From Brachycybe producta (lineage: Eukaryota > Arthropoda > Diplopoda > Playtdesmida > Andrognathidae), in assembly GCA_036925085.1 (NCBI GenBank), contig JAUPFP010000001.1:11547854-11611853 (forward strand): a stretch of 64,000 nucleotides of DNA, written 5' to 3'. Each line of letters begins with the position of its first letter. The stretch's first letter is position 1. Below the pieces are notes generated by a model, which was not told the origin of the DNA, did not search any database, and saw nothing but the letters and a program-made list of their open reading frames with translations. Made by a program: the position numbers and the translations under genes. Below, piece after piece: positions 42,185-54,816 of the stretch.

Positions 42185-44462
42185 TTCTTTTCAAACAAGA
42201 AGAAATGTTCAGACTGTTGAATTTAGACATCCTCACTGGTGGATGGCTCTGGATGAAAAGGGCAGAGTCATTGGCAGTGAGGAACTATGTTAAGTGAAGA
42301 GAAACGGTCTGTAGGTGGCGCTGTGGTGGCCACTTCTGGTTGTTGAATTTATTGTAATGTCCGAAAAAATGTTCAAATTGATGAAACGAAGGATTCCTCC
42401 AGATGGCGCCTTTGTAGTTGCCTGGAGGAAGAACACAAAAAGAGAGAAAAGCTCAAAAGAAAAGAGAACTTTTCTCCAAAAAGAGAAACTCCACCAGGGG
42501 CACGCAAGTGCAGGCCCTTTGGAAGGAAAGAGAGGAGCAAAGAACAAAAACAGAAGAGAAGATACAACAAAGTGTTCACATGGAGCGAAAAACCACTCTG
42601 TTGGCGCTTTTTTGAAGAGTGTCCGGTCGATCCAAGATGGCGGCCGGTGCTTCAATGGAGATAGTTCATGTGAAGACACATTGAGGTGATGGTTAGTTTG
42701 AAGATGATGACTTGGGACATAGAGGGTCCCAAGGGAAGCACAATGGATGAACAAAAGAACAAAGAGAAGAGGTGACAAGAAAGTCCCACATAGCTAGAAA
42801 AAAGTGTTTTAGGATGAGAATAGGTGAGAATAGAATTAGGTGGAGTTAGGATGAAAACTTGCTAGTGTTGTGGTTCAAACATCTGGGTCACCAATATTGT
42901 TGGCTCAAATGTCTGAGTCACCAATGTTGTTGTTTGTTGCACACAACTGTTATGGTTATTACACAACTTTTTATTAATAAATGGAATTTTTGAATATTCT
43001 CAGTATGAACACTGCAAATTAAGTTTTGAATAGTTTTATTTATTTGCTGCATCAATTTATTTACTTACATTGACCATGAGGTCCACCACTAGTTGCCAGA
43101 GGAATTGCCTGAGGTTGAAACCTGCAGAACAATACCTAAGCTGGTCCAAATGACCAAGTGTCTGTTTATGAACCAAAGAAACACTGGGGTTTAACATGAC
43201 AGTTAGAAGACTAGCAAGATAAACTGTCCACATCAATAGGAGCCACTGAAGGCACCCCAAATTTGCCCGTAAGCACTACCTTTGCAAAGAGAAGGCTGGA
43301 AGGATATGGAGGGTTACTGACCATTACTGTAGTGGTGAACGTGGAGGGTTACTGACCACTATTGTAGTGGTGAACATGGAGGGTTACTGACCACTACTGT
43401 AGTGGTGAACATGGATGTTTTACATATGCTGTATAAAATAATTGGTACATGATAATGAACTGCAAAGTACATGAAATGATAAACAACCAGAAAACACATA
43501 TTGTCAAAAACAATCTAAACAAGATAATCATAACTCAGATAAACTATAAGTTAAGACATAACGATATTTACACTAAATAATGTGTGTGCGGTTTAAAAAA
43601 GAAAATGAATAACTGCTGATCACCACACTAGGAAAATGATAAATAAAGAGTGAAGGTAGTAGGCACATTTAAACACACGTCTTTTAAAGGCCTATTAATA
43701 GGTGAAAAGACAAGTAGCTGAGATTTGTTTGCTTACCTCACAATGATACGAAGGTTCGGCTAAGCAAACTCCTCTCAGAGAGTAAAAAGAATTTGTTTGA
43801 AGTGTTGCCCACATACCAACCAATGATACGGAGGAGGGTCAAGTGGGTTTCACTTAGAAATATAAAGCACGGTGACCGCACAAAGGATATTCGAGTTTCA
43901 GAAGTGGTTGGATGGCGATCGATTGCAATCATCCTCCTGCATGGGAGTGAAATCTGTGCAGAAGGATGGTAGCCATCTTTCCTCGTCAACACTGATATAC
44001 ATCTTCTCCTGTTCGGCTTACCAATAGAAGATGTTGTAGCTGCTTCAGGATCGTATGTCTCCTGCCTTATGATGTCTCCGGCCTCTGTAGAGAAGTTAAT
44101 AGTTACCGAACATAAAGACAACGCAGATTTCCATTACAAACAATATTCATTCTTGTACGGAAACACTAAGTTTACAAGAATGAATTGGTTATTAAAGGTG
44201 CATCCTCATGCCCAAGATGTGGTACGGAATAATCAACGTAATACAAAAGAGAGCAAAGACAAGGACGAGGAACAAAGAGGAACACGGTCCTTTTATACCT
44301 TTTACCTGTGTACACCTACGAGGTGTAACCATGGTCCTGAGTGTATCACTCTACCACTTCGATGTGCGTCAGAAGTGTGAGTCAAAGAGGAGAGAGGGAC
44401 AAGTGGGAGTTGTTTACCCCCAGGCTATGGTTTGGCTGGAACTGGAGTTGCTGGGTGTTACA
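42185..44462 (-). repeat. LTR-like repeat, copy A (truncated)
   Basis: Minus strand starts TGTAACACCCAGC, then TACACCTCGTAGGTGTACACAGG, GGTATAAAAGG TATA box near 44295, TGTTCCTCTTTGTTCCTCGTC start region, and later AAAAAAGCGCCAACAGAG. The same order is found on the plus strand at 60954-63766 (copy B). Copy A is shorter and ends raggedly near 42185; no TSD matches. Confidence 0.72.
43310..43414. repeat. 35-bp tandem repeat, three copies
   Basis: Unit AGGGTTACTGACCACTACTG plus TAGTGGTGAACATGG, with the inner palindrome CCACTAC-T-GTAGTGG. Lies inside LTR-like copy A. Confidence 0.88.
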
Positions 44463-44744
44463 TAGCTGTTACGACAACTGATATGTTGATAGAGCCTGTT
44501 CTGATTGCACTTTGGTGGATTATGTAACTGTAGAGACCTGTCAGAACACTGGAAAAGCTGAAATACACAGATTACTGTGCAGATTATGCACAAGTGCCCA
44601 TCAAATACTAACAGGAGATGGGTTTTTAGATGTTTCGGAAAGAAGGACACAAAAGAGGCAATGATATGAAAAAGCCAGTAAAAAGTGTAGGCTATATGGA
44701 ACTAAATAAACAATCACACAGAGATAAGATAACATTACCTATGC

Positions 44745-45220
44745 AGTTGCTGAGCTAGTGCTTTGTTTTACCTGAATCTTCCAATCTGGATTCCTGATTG
44801 GGAGATTTCTCTGAGTCCTAGGGTCAGCATGTTCAGGCAAATTCAGGTAATATTCTTCTAGTTGTGGGCCCATGTTTTTCTTCCAAAAATCATTGTCCCT
44901 TTCAATCATTTCTCTGTAGATGTCTTTAGGTGTCCATACAACAAAATCACAATACTTCCTGTTTGTGATGTGTAATTGCCCTTGGATTTGATAGTAGTAT
45001 TTGTGAATTCTACTAAGAAAGACATTCTCATCATTGGACTTTTTCTTTAGGTAGAAATTCTTCAGTGAATTTACTGCTTCAGCAATAGTCATGTTTTGCT
45101 GATGGTCGACATTTAACTTCTATCAATCCATCTTCACCAATAACACCATCTGGTATTGCAGCCAAATATGGTTGTTCAAGGTCAACAAACAAACCACATT
45201 TTTAACAGCTGCACCTCATT
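44745..45220 (-). pseudogene. YqaJ-type exonuclease fragment
   Basis: Two frames give CGLFVDLEQPYLAAIPDG, EDGLIEVKCRPSA, and then IHKYYYQIQGQLHITNRKYCDFVVW. The PDG, E-x-K and Q-x-Q residues are the nuclease core of the YqaJ/lambda-exonuclease family, common in animal transposons and viruses. Frameshift near 45090 and no N-terminus: a dead fragment. Confidence 0.72.
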
Positions 45221-45293
45221 CATGATTCCCCATTATATATCCTTATTTCCAAGTAGGGTTTTTGGATACAGAAGCCTAAGACCATTTTGTCAC

Positions 45294-45386
45294 AAGGGAG
45301 TTTGTGCTTTTTGTCAACAGACATGTGAATCAGGTGTTTCACTGCAATATTCTCGGTGTGGCGACTTGTACCATTGTGTCCGTTGA
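45294..45386 (+). other. Cys-rich (PHD-like?) short frame
   Basis: Plus-strand frame with CAFCQQTCESGVSLQYSRCG and DLYHC, spacing resembling half a PHD finger. It overlaps sequence antisense to the YqaJ remnant's upstream flank, so it may be chance. Confidence 0.25.
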
Positions 45387-45399
45387 GGGAGGCTCCAAG

Positions 45400-46110
45400 G
45401 GAGCCAGCACATCCCAGAAGTTAACCGTGAGAGCCGGCCATCGGTGCTATAAGGTCCCATCCCCGTGTCGGAGCCTGGAAGCGGGTAAGTTGTTTTTTTC
45501 TTGCCTGGGTATTGTGACGGATCCAGTCAGGACATTACAATTGGTGGAGGCACAGGGTATCTGTACCTAGCCTTTCGTACGGTTACAGACCGTAGATTTG
45601 ACTGTTTAGTCGGTCAAATCATCGCACAGTGTGAATACACTGCTGGGTGCGGACTTTGGTCCGTGGGACAGCGGCTGAAAACACTGGTAACCTTGTTTTA
45701 CCGCTTATTTACCATGGGATGCGGACTTCGGTCTGCTGTACCATGGCACCAAGTGGTACACGAGGTTTTTACCGCAAGTACACTGTGGGGTGCGGACTTT
45801 TGTCCATGGTACCATGGTAGAAAGTGGTAAAAAGGCAGTTTACCGTGAAGTACACTGTGGGACACGAACTTTGGTCCGTGATACCGTGGATTTGCACAGT
45901 TCCATCCGTACCTTACGGTGTTTTACGAACTTTTGTCTGTGATTTTACCGTTTTCGACGATGGAAACCCATTTTCTAGTGGTTTTGGCCAGAATTGACAG
46001 TGGAAGCACAGTGAATTTAGGCATAAACCCCGGCAGTACTGATGGAGAATCAGGAGACCGGTAGCTAAGCAGGGGCCATGTAGGCCTAAGTCTCAGATAG
46101 CCCAATAAAT
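45400..46110 (+). mobile_element. LTR 3' end and leader of another Gypsy-like element
   Basis: At about 45537 the sequence reads GACATTACA, then two bases, then TGGTGGAGGCACAGGGTA. This matches the LTR end, spacing and PBS of the intact Gypsy (TGGTGGAGGTGCGGGGTA). The following 350 bp carry four repeats with CGGACTTTGGTCCG-type hairpins. No gag follows; a truncated 5' end. Confidence 0.6.
45635..45895 (+). repeat. About 70-bp degenerate repeats with CGGAC/GTCCG hairpins
   Basis: Four units near 45650, 45720, 45790 and 45860, each with a stem of the type CGGAC-TTTG-GTCCG followed by ACCATGG or ACCGTGG. Confidence 0.7.
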
Positions 46111-47755
46111 TTTAAACATCCAGACCTCACCCTTTTTGTGTTTTATTTTGTCTACTGATAAGTGTTCCCCTTCCAAAAAAACTTTTAGGAAACAGAACCC
46201 CTACCCTCCTCACACTTCAAGTGCAGTTATTACTCAATTATATACACATATTTCTTAAAAAGGGCACCTTTTACCCATTTTATTGTAGTTGTTTTGTAAG
46301 ATTATAAACTATTAATTGTATAATTATTTGTTCATGTGCTCCTTTAATGCTTCCATTTTTGTGTCTAGAAATAAATTCCCCCCAATATTTTGTTCTAGTA
46401 GTGTACCCTTAGTGATAACCTTTTTCAAAACTCATACATCATTTACCCTAAACAGATGGCATTATAAGTATGTCAGAAAACATGAAAAGTTAAACTATGA
46501 GTTACATAATTATAATAATTTCCCAAGAAACCTCTACAGCTAGCTAGGGTCATAAGAGGGCATGAGAACAAGTGAAAAAACTAACATTATCCTCATCCCT
46601 CCCATCCACATGGGAAGCTATATTTAAGACCCTAACTTAAATATAATGTAGTTTCTCATAACTATAAATTCCCTACTTTAAACCTTTTACATAAAAACAC
46701 TGTCTATATCTTATGTAAATAAGATTTACTTAATTAAAGCAAATCAACCAATTACAGGACTCCAATGATTCTCTATGAGAGCGAATTTGTATAGACCAAC
46801 ATTTTGGTCCCAAAAAAAGGCATCCAGAATTCAGCATTGGTAGATCAGTACCAGCAACCTCTCAAGAGAATCTTGTATCCTGGAAGGACATGGGAAAAGC
46901 ATGGTCTACAGTCCTGCTGGATATCATAAGCCACAAACTACCTAAGTAACCACAATTTTGCAAGTCCTAGGTCTTTTGTCTCTAGATAGATGAGTTACCA
47001 TGATCATTGATTATTGTTTTTTTTTTATCTAAAGTTACATGAGTAACAATGATTTGGAAATTGTAGGTCTTTTATAGTTGAAGGCATTTTTGGTGGAAGG
47101 CTGAGTGTAGTCCAATTTTAACCCTGAAGGTTCTTTATCAAAGGTAACCACTGAATCACTTATGAATAGGTCTTTTTTGCCTCCAGTTACATAAGTTACC
47201 ATAATCAATAATTATTGGTCTTTTGTCTGAGAGCAACTAAGTTACCATTTATTTTGATTGTAGGCCCTTTGTGTGGAGACTACCTTAGGAAAAAACTAGA
47301 ATTTCTAGCCTTTAAAGGTGTCTAAAATCCTATTGAAAGCGACTACAAAAATGAAGGTTCCCATATCAGTTATTTAAGTTCTTTCAATGTTTTATTTGTG
47401 TTTTCTTCAAAAAACTCAAGGCCTATATTGCCAATTGCCTATCTTAGTTCTTTTAAACAATTAAATAAGAAACCAATAAGGTAGATTTGTCACTTATGTA
47501 TTAGTTCAATCCAAAAAGGGTTAATATAACATGTCATTTTATTTTCTATCCAAACTATTGCATAATCATAAAAGCATATTAATTTCAATAAAATTCATAA
47601 TTATTAGTAAAGTCAAGTTGAAACCTTATATTTTTTTATAGATCTTCATTGATCTCATGAACCTTGATAAAAAACAGTTGGTCCTTCTCAACAATAAAGT
47701 TTTTTAAACATGGAGAATGACCAACAGTTGGGTTAAAACTTTTGGACAATAAATG
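46111..47755. repeat. Gene-free stretch with degenerate tandem motifs
   Basis: AT-rich. Between about 46950 and 47280 a loose repeat recurs four times (GGTCTTTTGT, AGTTACCAT, GATTATTG). No coding sequence recognised. Confidence 0.4.
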
Positions 47756-47915
47756 TTTTGAGTAAGTTGAAGAACTGTTTTCAGTTCAGCTTAATCAACA
47801 TTTTTATTTACATGATTATTTTAAATTTAAAAAAATTTTGTACATTAAAAAATGGTTTTGAAAAAGGAGGTGACAACCCACTTTGCCCCTATCTGCGGTT
47901 GCCCATGATGCTAAT

Positions 47916-48287
47916 GCTATTTCTAGGGATGAAAAATAAGTACATCAATGTTATCTATGGCTAAAAAATAGGTATACCAATGTTATCTCTATGGCTGAAA
48001 AATAGGTATACCAATGTTATCTCTATGGCTGAAAAATAGGTATACCAATGTTATCGCTATGGCTGAAAAATAAGTACGCCAATGCTATCTCTAGGGCTGA
48101 AAAATAAGTATGCCAATGCCATCTCTATGGCTGAAAAATAAGTATGCCAATATTCTCTCTATGGCTGAAAAATAGGTATGCCAATGTTATCTCTATGGCT
48201 GAAAAATAAGTATGCCAATGTTATCTCTATGGCTGAAAAATAAGTATGCCAATGTTATCTCTATGGCTGAAAAATAAGTATGCCAAT
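47916..48287. repeat. 34-bp minisatellite, 11 units
   Basis: Consensus TATCTCTATGGCTGAAAAAT plus AAGTATGCCAATGT; second unit is 32 bp, the rest 34. Units differ by a few bases, with a gradient of GGTATACC variants at the left and AAGTATGCC at the right. Not a CRISPR: no spacers. Confidence 0.95.
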
Positions 48288-48294
48288 GTCCCTT

Positions 48295-48900
48295 TCCTAT
48301 CCCATGCCCTAGCTATTCTATACACTGCCATTTTCCCCACTCTAGTGCCTAACTTGTTATACATGTCATCATACTTATGTTTTGCTAAAGCTAACCTATG
48401 TTTGGCCTCTACAATGGCCTGTTTGTAATTTAATTAGACCTCAATGCTTCCATTCTGCTGCCCAACATGCCTATTAAAGTCCCCACCGATTATGTCCCAT
48501 TCATCCTTATTTAGTCCTCCCACCAGGTCATAAAATTGCTCCCATAATTCCCTTTTACTGGCACTATCTAAACCTACCTGGGGCCATATGCACTGATAAC
48601 ATTTGAAGCTTTCCCTCCCCAAACTACCTTTACCATTATTAACCTACTGTTTATTTGCTTAACCTGTACCACACTATTGCAAAGTTCGTGATTTAAGACA
48701 ATCCCCACTCTATTTCTACCATCCTTGAAACCTGCATAAATTAGTTTATACCCATTCCCTATGTTCCTGGTTTTATCTCCCCTTATAGCCTGCAAACATG
48801 CAACATTTACCCTCTTAACCCAAAGCACTCCAGCTAACTCCCTACACTTTCCTGTGAAGATCCCTAATTTAAGGTGCCAAACCTTAGTTTAGCAACCCCA
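48295..48900 (-). pseudogene. RTE-like LINE endonuclease and linker, decayed
   Basis: Minus strand: VNVACLQAIRGDKTRNIGNGYKL, NRVGIVLNHEL, VVWGGKASNVISAYGP, then IIGGDFNRHVGQ: an APE-type endonuclease of an RTE-clade LINE. After a deletion comes AIVEAKHRLALAKHKYDDMY, the linker before RT. The 34-bp minisatellite sits where RT would begin. Confidence 0.8.
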
Positions 48901-49299
48901 CTTCTATCTCCGATTCCTCATCCTCCTTGATGTCAATGCTACACTCGTCTCTAGCCCTACACATATCACAGTCACTGGACATAGCAGTTGCACATTGCTT
49001 ATTATGGGGATGCCCTAGCCACATTCAAAATATTATTTCGAACCATCATCCTTGCTTTTGCACCCGGCCTAGGGACCGGCAATGGTGGGGTTTATATTGG
49101 TCTGCCAAGAGTATTTTACTACCTCCATACTTCCCTACTACTACTACCCATACCCATCTCCTCCCTCCTATCCATATACTACCCTCAATAACTGGCCAGC
49201 ATTCCCGTATCCACCACCTTGGGAAGCACCCGATGGGGGACCAGCAACCCCACACGGGTACAATTTTTAAATTTTGTAAAAATATATGATGATCAAGCA

Positions 49300-49980
49300 A
49301 AATATTTTAATGCTAACATAAAATGTTTTCTGTTTTTTGTTGCTTTGAGTAGTAACATTTAAAAAAACAATTTATTATTCACAAGAAAAGATGCTTTATT
49401 GTCACAATTTTAAATACAGATAAACTTTTATCGTATTTTTCAAGTCAGAAAGCCTTATAATAATAATTAAATGTTGAATAATATGTTAAAAGAAAATCAC
49501 AGGAACATAGTATTAATTTAAAACAATACAAACAATGTAATATATACAAAAAAAACATTAAAATATTAGCACTTCAAAGTAATACAATTCATTTGTTACT
49601 ACAAGATGACTAAAAAACTTCTTGTGTTCATGTTGTTATAACTCAGAAATCTGAATCACAGAGTATAAATTGAATTTAAATGTTTTTTTTTTAATTAAAA
49701 ACTGTAAAAGACTTCATAACATTAAAAATGTTCATTGTTCATACCATGTTTGAAATTGGACAATTAGGAATGGTGATGGAAAGGGTGCTATGCCGATTTG
49801 TTTACCTTTTCTTTTAAAAGCGATGCTGGTACTGTATTTTTATTCGGTGCATTTAAAACATCTACCAGCATGAATTGATGCCTCAAAAGTGTTGAACGCA
49901 TCAATAAGATAATATAAAATATTTTGAAAAACTCTGATTAATATTTCAGCTATTTGAGTTAAACGGGCTTTCAATTATTC
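49300..49980. other. Gene-free AT-rich stretch
   Basis: Nothing recognisable in any frame. Confidence 0.4.
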
Positions 49981-50329
49981 GAGGGGTCCAGTAACGTGTT
50001 TGTTAACTTTTTTTGAAATGACATTAATTTCAGTGGCTCTTCTCTCAGATACTACATGTATATTCGTTTCAATACATAACATATCATCATCACTGTCAGC
50101 ATGAGAATTACTTATGAGCACAGTCACATTCCTACCAACCAAATCAATATGTTTGCACATGTGACAAATTGTGTTGGCTACACAGGAACACTTGAATGCA
50201 TGAATGCAAAGCTAACAATAAAGGCAACACATTTCACATTTGCATGTAGAGTCAGTAAGATTAACATCATAGTAAAAGAACATGGTACCACATTCCCCAG
50301 CTACAGTTAGAGGTGAAGGAATAGCCCAA

Positions 50330-51060
50330 GACTTTAAACTATCAATTTGGAGACTTGCCCATTCCTTCAACAATCTGATCTCATGCATGTGGCAGATTGA
50401 AGTTTTTTGGAATTAAACAACCCATCATTTTCTTGCGTGTTGGTCATAATGATGTGAATAGATTTTTCCAGACAACATCCTGGCTTGCCCTTCAAATTAC
50501 TGTTAATTTTCAATTCTTTGTGCCAGTTTTCAAGGACCATGTCTGCATTTGATGCTGGAAGACCAACTCTGAAAATAATCTGCAAATTACTTTGTTGCAT
50601 CATCCTGTTTCCAAGCAGCCAAACATGAACTCATTCATGTCTCGAAGATTACCACATCAGTTTCTGAGTGACACGTATACAGTTCCATTTTCAAAGTTGC
50701 TCTCTTTTCTTCTGGGATAACCATCAACTTTTTATGCCAGGCTCTCTTAACATTACATGTGCACAGTGGTTGTTGAACTGGCTTAAAACAGTCACCCACA
50801 TATTGTAAAACGCTAGAGCATCATCAGACATAAAACAAGTCGGTTCTAGATTGACCCCATCGGTAAGTCGTGACTTTATGCACTTAAAAAAACTGGAATG
50901 TGGATTTGTGTTTATTTGAAAAAAGAAATGCTACAGGAAAACCTTCACCATTATTATCCAGGATAATAAGCATAACTTGATAATTGTACTAAGTCAGGCC
51001 ACGTGTTGAATCGATGTATACAATGCTGACAATGTTTCCTTCTTCAGACAATATCTTCCA
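50330..51060 (-). pseudogene. Mutator-like (MULE) transposase remnant
   Basis: Minus-strand frames read ILDNNGEGFPVAFLFSN, then after breaks FYVM-like and CTCNVKRAWHKKL, then NADMVLENWHKELKI. These match the DDE core and the following N-x-x-E-x-W-H-x-x-L-K box of MULE/FLYWCH-type transposases. Many stops and shifts. Confidence 0.65.
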
Positions 51061-51407
51061 GTAGAGGAGATGCTCTTGAGATGACTTCTGTTGAAATCAC
51101 CTGTTTTGGGGGCGAGGGGACCTTTGTTAGATTTCCCTCACAACACATCAACCACATGCCTCCCCAGAAAATGGTTGTTTATTGCAATTTAAGTAGCACA
51201 AGAAGGTTGAATAAAAAGGTGTTTTGCACGCAATGCCTGTCTACAGATACAAAATTGATGAATACAGTTTTGAGCATAAGCTCCCACCACAACACTTAAC
51301 CAAAAATCAACCCAGAGTAGATTGGAAGGTTTTACATGGTACCAACCAACCAATCCACTGAAAGAATGCATTTGAATTTGAATTAAGATGCAAACTTTGA
51401 CACTCAA

Positions 51408-51482
51408 ACTGTTAACATTGAGTCTATGGGAGAGAAATGGCTGTCATAAACACATTTAGTTTCCCATAGACTCAATGTTAAA
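51408..51482. repeat. Hairpin of a TTAACATTGAGTCTATGGGA repeat
   Basis: TTAACATTGAGTCTATGGGA near 51412 and its exact complement ending near 51482, loop about 33 bp. Confidence 0.75.
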
Positions 51483-52265
51483 TCTAAAGTCACAAAATGT
51501 CTTAGTGTTAGCCTATGAAAGAGCAATAAATGGCATTTAAACCTATCCTTAGGTTAATATACATAATAACAAACACATGACGAACACATTTTAAAAAAAC
51601 ATATGTTGAATTGTTTTACGTTTCTTTGTTATTTTTTCACCGATTTATTTTTTAGTAATTATAAAATGTATAATTGCACATTTTGTAGTTTACGGATATA
51701 AATTATTAAATAAAAATGAAATAATTAATTGATAATTTCAAATTATTTTTATAAAAAAGGACTAAAACACTGAAAAGTGACTGCAATAATTATAGCAACT
51801 AACATTGAAAATAATAAAAATACAAAACACATGAAAAACACTTGAAAATTGTGAAACTAAAAAATTAAAACCACGTTTATTTCCTGTGGAACCTTTCCAC
51901 ACTATTTCCTCAATTGTTGTTAACATTAGGTCTAGATGGAATTTAAAATATCAAAATATTATGTTTGTTTCACGAAGATTTTTTTCTTTATTAGGTATAG
52001 CTTCAACTTTTGCATGGTACCCTTACCCTTAGGTCTGAACCATGGTAGTAGACCGTTTTTTCAGTATATCAGGACTATGCTATTACCGTCAATGAACTGT
52101 ATGAGACATACAAAACCAGTATGTTTGTCATTAGTTACAGTGTGTGATGACAGACGGCTACCCCTTACCATCATTAGCATGGGACATGGGTCCGAAACTA
52201 GTTTTGAATGTTTAAAAGTGAATTTTTCAAGTGTGATATAAATGTTTACACCTGCAAAAAGAATC

Positions 52266-52395
52266 GGGCAAACTGTATTTGAATACATGAATAACAAATA
52301 CGAATACTGTTCTTTCAAATTATGTGTGAACGTGTGTATGTGTTGAACGAACAGCATTCGTATTCGTTATTCATGTTTTCCAATACAGTTTGCCC
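52266..52395. repeat. 130-bp inverted repeat
   Basis: GGGCAAACTGTATTTG, CATGAATAAC and ATACGAATACTGTTC at the left pair with the right arm. Probably a small foldback element. Confidence 0.75.
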
Positions 52396-52586
52396 AACTT
52401 TGCTCATAAAGTCATCGTCACGACCTAGGGTTCGGAGGACGTTTGTGGCGTGATCGAGGAACGCAAATTGTAGCGATCATTACATGAAATGTTACATTAA
52501 GGCATGGTTCACCTATTGTATCTGCGCCTTAATTTAAACAACCTGGACAAATTGAGTGGCCTTGGGAAAAATATTTAGGTGGATAT

Positions 52587-53614
52587 TAGGGTGGAGTGAA
52601 AATGTATGAAAAGCTGTCTTTCTACTTAACTTTTAAATGTGCAAAAGGGCAAGTTTCTAGATTTAAGTTTCGAGGTGCCCCCGATGATCCGAAATTTGTA
52701 AAATTTTGCAATTTTCTATTAATTTTCTATAAATCATATTGTTTTGAGTGCACAAAAAAACATATGGAATAGTCACAAAACTTGTTTCTGAACTCGATTT
52801 GGCATAAGAAAAACTATAGTTGCCCTAATCTAAACTTTTGAGGTGCCCCAGAAGCCTTAGAAATCAAAAAAAAAAGATGAAAATGAAATACATTTCTGTA
52901 ATTATTATAGGATGTTCTTTATTTCGTTTTATTAATAGTAATCAACAGAAATATAAAAACAATAGCTGCAAACAAGTTAAGTGTTGTAGTCACGCTTTGT
53001 TTCAAAGGAAGGCATGTTCTTACGCGATAGAAGCTTCCAGCAGATGAACCCATCCCTCGCTTTTTCTGCGCAGACAGCTTGGGATGCCTCTGTCACAAGT
53101 TTGATGCAACGCTCCACTGTTTGTGTATGACATGGCAACAGACAAATTTCCTCACCTTTCTCGACACCATTCTCTGTTATTTGTTTTAGCTTTTCCAGGG
53201 AAAAACTTGCAATCAAAGGTGCCTCAGTGACTTGGACGTTTTGCCAACCTATGATATCAATGTAGTCTGATGCTTCAGACCTTCTCTTCAGACCTTGCTT
53301 TCAGAATACGACTATAGGCCAGTTCCCGAATTGTCTTTGTTGTCAGCAGAGCAGAGCCACCTGGGAAAATTAGGTGGGAGGTGGGGCATCTAGTGTGGCA
53401 TCTGTGAGATTACAAAGTGTTTTTTAGATTATAGATATTTATCATTGAAAACAGACTTTTTCCTGAAAACATCAAAATTTCAAAACTCTGGGGGCACCTC
53501 AAAATGCAACATAAGAAAAAAAAAATATTTTGTATGGTTCCTTATAGTCAACCTACAACATTTCCAAGGTATTCTATTTTTATTTTGCAAAAATATTTTT
53601 TTCACTCCACCCTA
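52587..53614. mobile_element. 1.0 kb TIR element with 8-bp target-site duplication
   Basis: Ends TAGGGTGGAGTGAAAA and its exact complement, flanked by GTGGATAT on both sides (52579-52586 and 53615-53622). The TSD length points to hAT or P superfamilies. It carries a minus-strand coding remnant (52977-53216). Confidence 0.88.
52977..53216 (-). pseudogene. Coding remnant inside the 1.0 kb TIR element
   Basis: 79-aa frame with LPCHTQTVERCIKLVTEASQAVC, RDGFICWKLLSRKNMP and FETKRDY. I have an impression of a repeated family of uncharacterised invertebrate, transposon-linked proteins with a HTQ-VER--KLVTEAS motif, but no named domain. Probably the tail of the element's transposase or partner protein. 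Confidence 0.45.
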
Positions 53615-54237
53615 GTGGATATATTAGCAAATTTATACCAATCAACTTATAAAGCACGCTCAGTAGCTATGTCCAAAACTCGTACACTTTTGCTCACATT
53701 TAGCACACTGATATAATCCATGAGTTTGAAGAAAGTGGCACATGCTACTGCGCATCTCTTAAATACATTGAACGGTGTCGAAAAGTCGACAAGGTTGAGG
53801 CATTCGTTCATGACAAGTGCCAAAAGGCATGCATTTGACGAATGCAGTGTGGAAAATGAAAAGGCACATGAAGGCGCAAAAAGATGAAAACTCACAAGTG
53901 TGGACATAGCTAATCAGTGGCATATTCAATGAAAATTCACATCTTTGATTTGCTTAAAACTGAAATAAAACTGTAGCAAATACACATCTTCTGAAAAGTA
54001 ATGTTTTAATATGAGTACAAAAAATTCGATTACAAACCAATAATAATAGCAAGAAACAATGAACAACATGAAAATGCCTATATGCAGTAAGTCTCAGAAC
54101 CAACGCCCGAAGTTAATTTGCAATGGTGGACGTTACTGAATAGCACACGAGTATATAAAGTGTGCAAAAATGTATCCCAACCACTGGATTAACACTCACT
54201 ATAGGTATTATGCACCCATAAAAAACATTATTTCAGC

Positions 54238-54570
54238 AAAGTGACATGGATGGCGCTCGCATCATTAAAGACTATCATCATATAAGATATAAAAAAATAT
54301 ATTTAACACCTTAATTAAAATATAAAACGTACATCATGATTAAGAAAACAAATGAATGGCCCCGATTCACTAGTCGTGTATGCTATTGGGACTTTTTCGT
54401 ATATTGTTCGCTTTTAATTGGAAATATAACAAATTATAAAGCTAGGTTTATTTTGTTTTATTAATTATGAGATTTTTTTTTAATTTTAATAGTCGTTAGA
54501 AATATTTTTAAAAGCAGTTTTCTCACACGATAATAACCATTAGCATTGCAAGCGCCATCCATGTCACTTT
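54238..54570. mobile_element. MITE downstream of SMC4
   Basis: Ends AAAGTGACATGGATGGCGCT and AAAGTGACATGGATGGCGCT in reverse, about 40 bp of paired arms, AT-rich interior without ORF. No clear TSD. Lies about 250 bp past the SMC4 stop codon. Confidence 0.78.
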
Positions 54571-54816
54571 TCTAAAACAACTTCCATTTATAGGCACTTG
54601 CGATACCTTTACGGGCATTTTTTATTACGGTGGTGTCCATAACAAAAATACAGACAACAAACAAAGTGATCTTCATGCCGGTACTAATTCGTGCTCTTTT
54701 TGCTAAAGCCTACACAGTAATTATGTGGTAAATTCGTGAACTACCCAATGAAAAAGAAATTGGGGAGTTGGGTTCTGCGAAATTGGCTCACTGTATAGTT
54801 TATAGAAATAAAAAAA

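Noticed and set aside
42290..42778. 162-residue minus-strand frame
   Set aside because: Inside LTR-like copy A, same low-complexity character as copy B; no domain.
45400..45500. 5S rRNA or tRNA-like GC-rich segment
   Set aside because: No A/B or C box arrangement and no cloverleaf; better explained as LTR sequence before a PBS.
47916..48287. CRISPR-like array
   Set aside because: Units are contiguous, without spacers, in an animal genome; it is a minisatellite.
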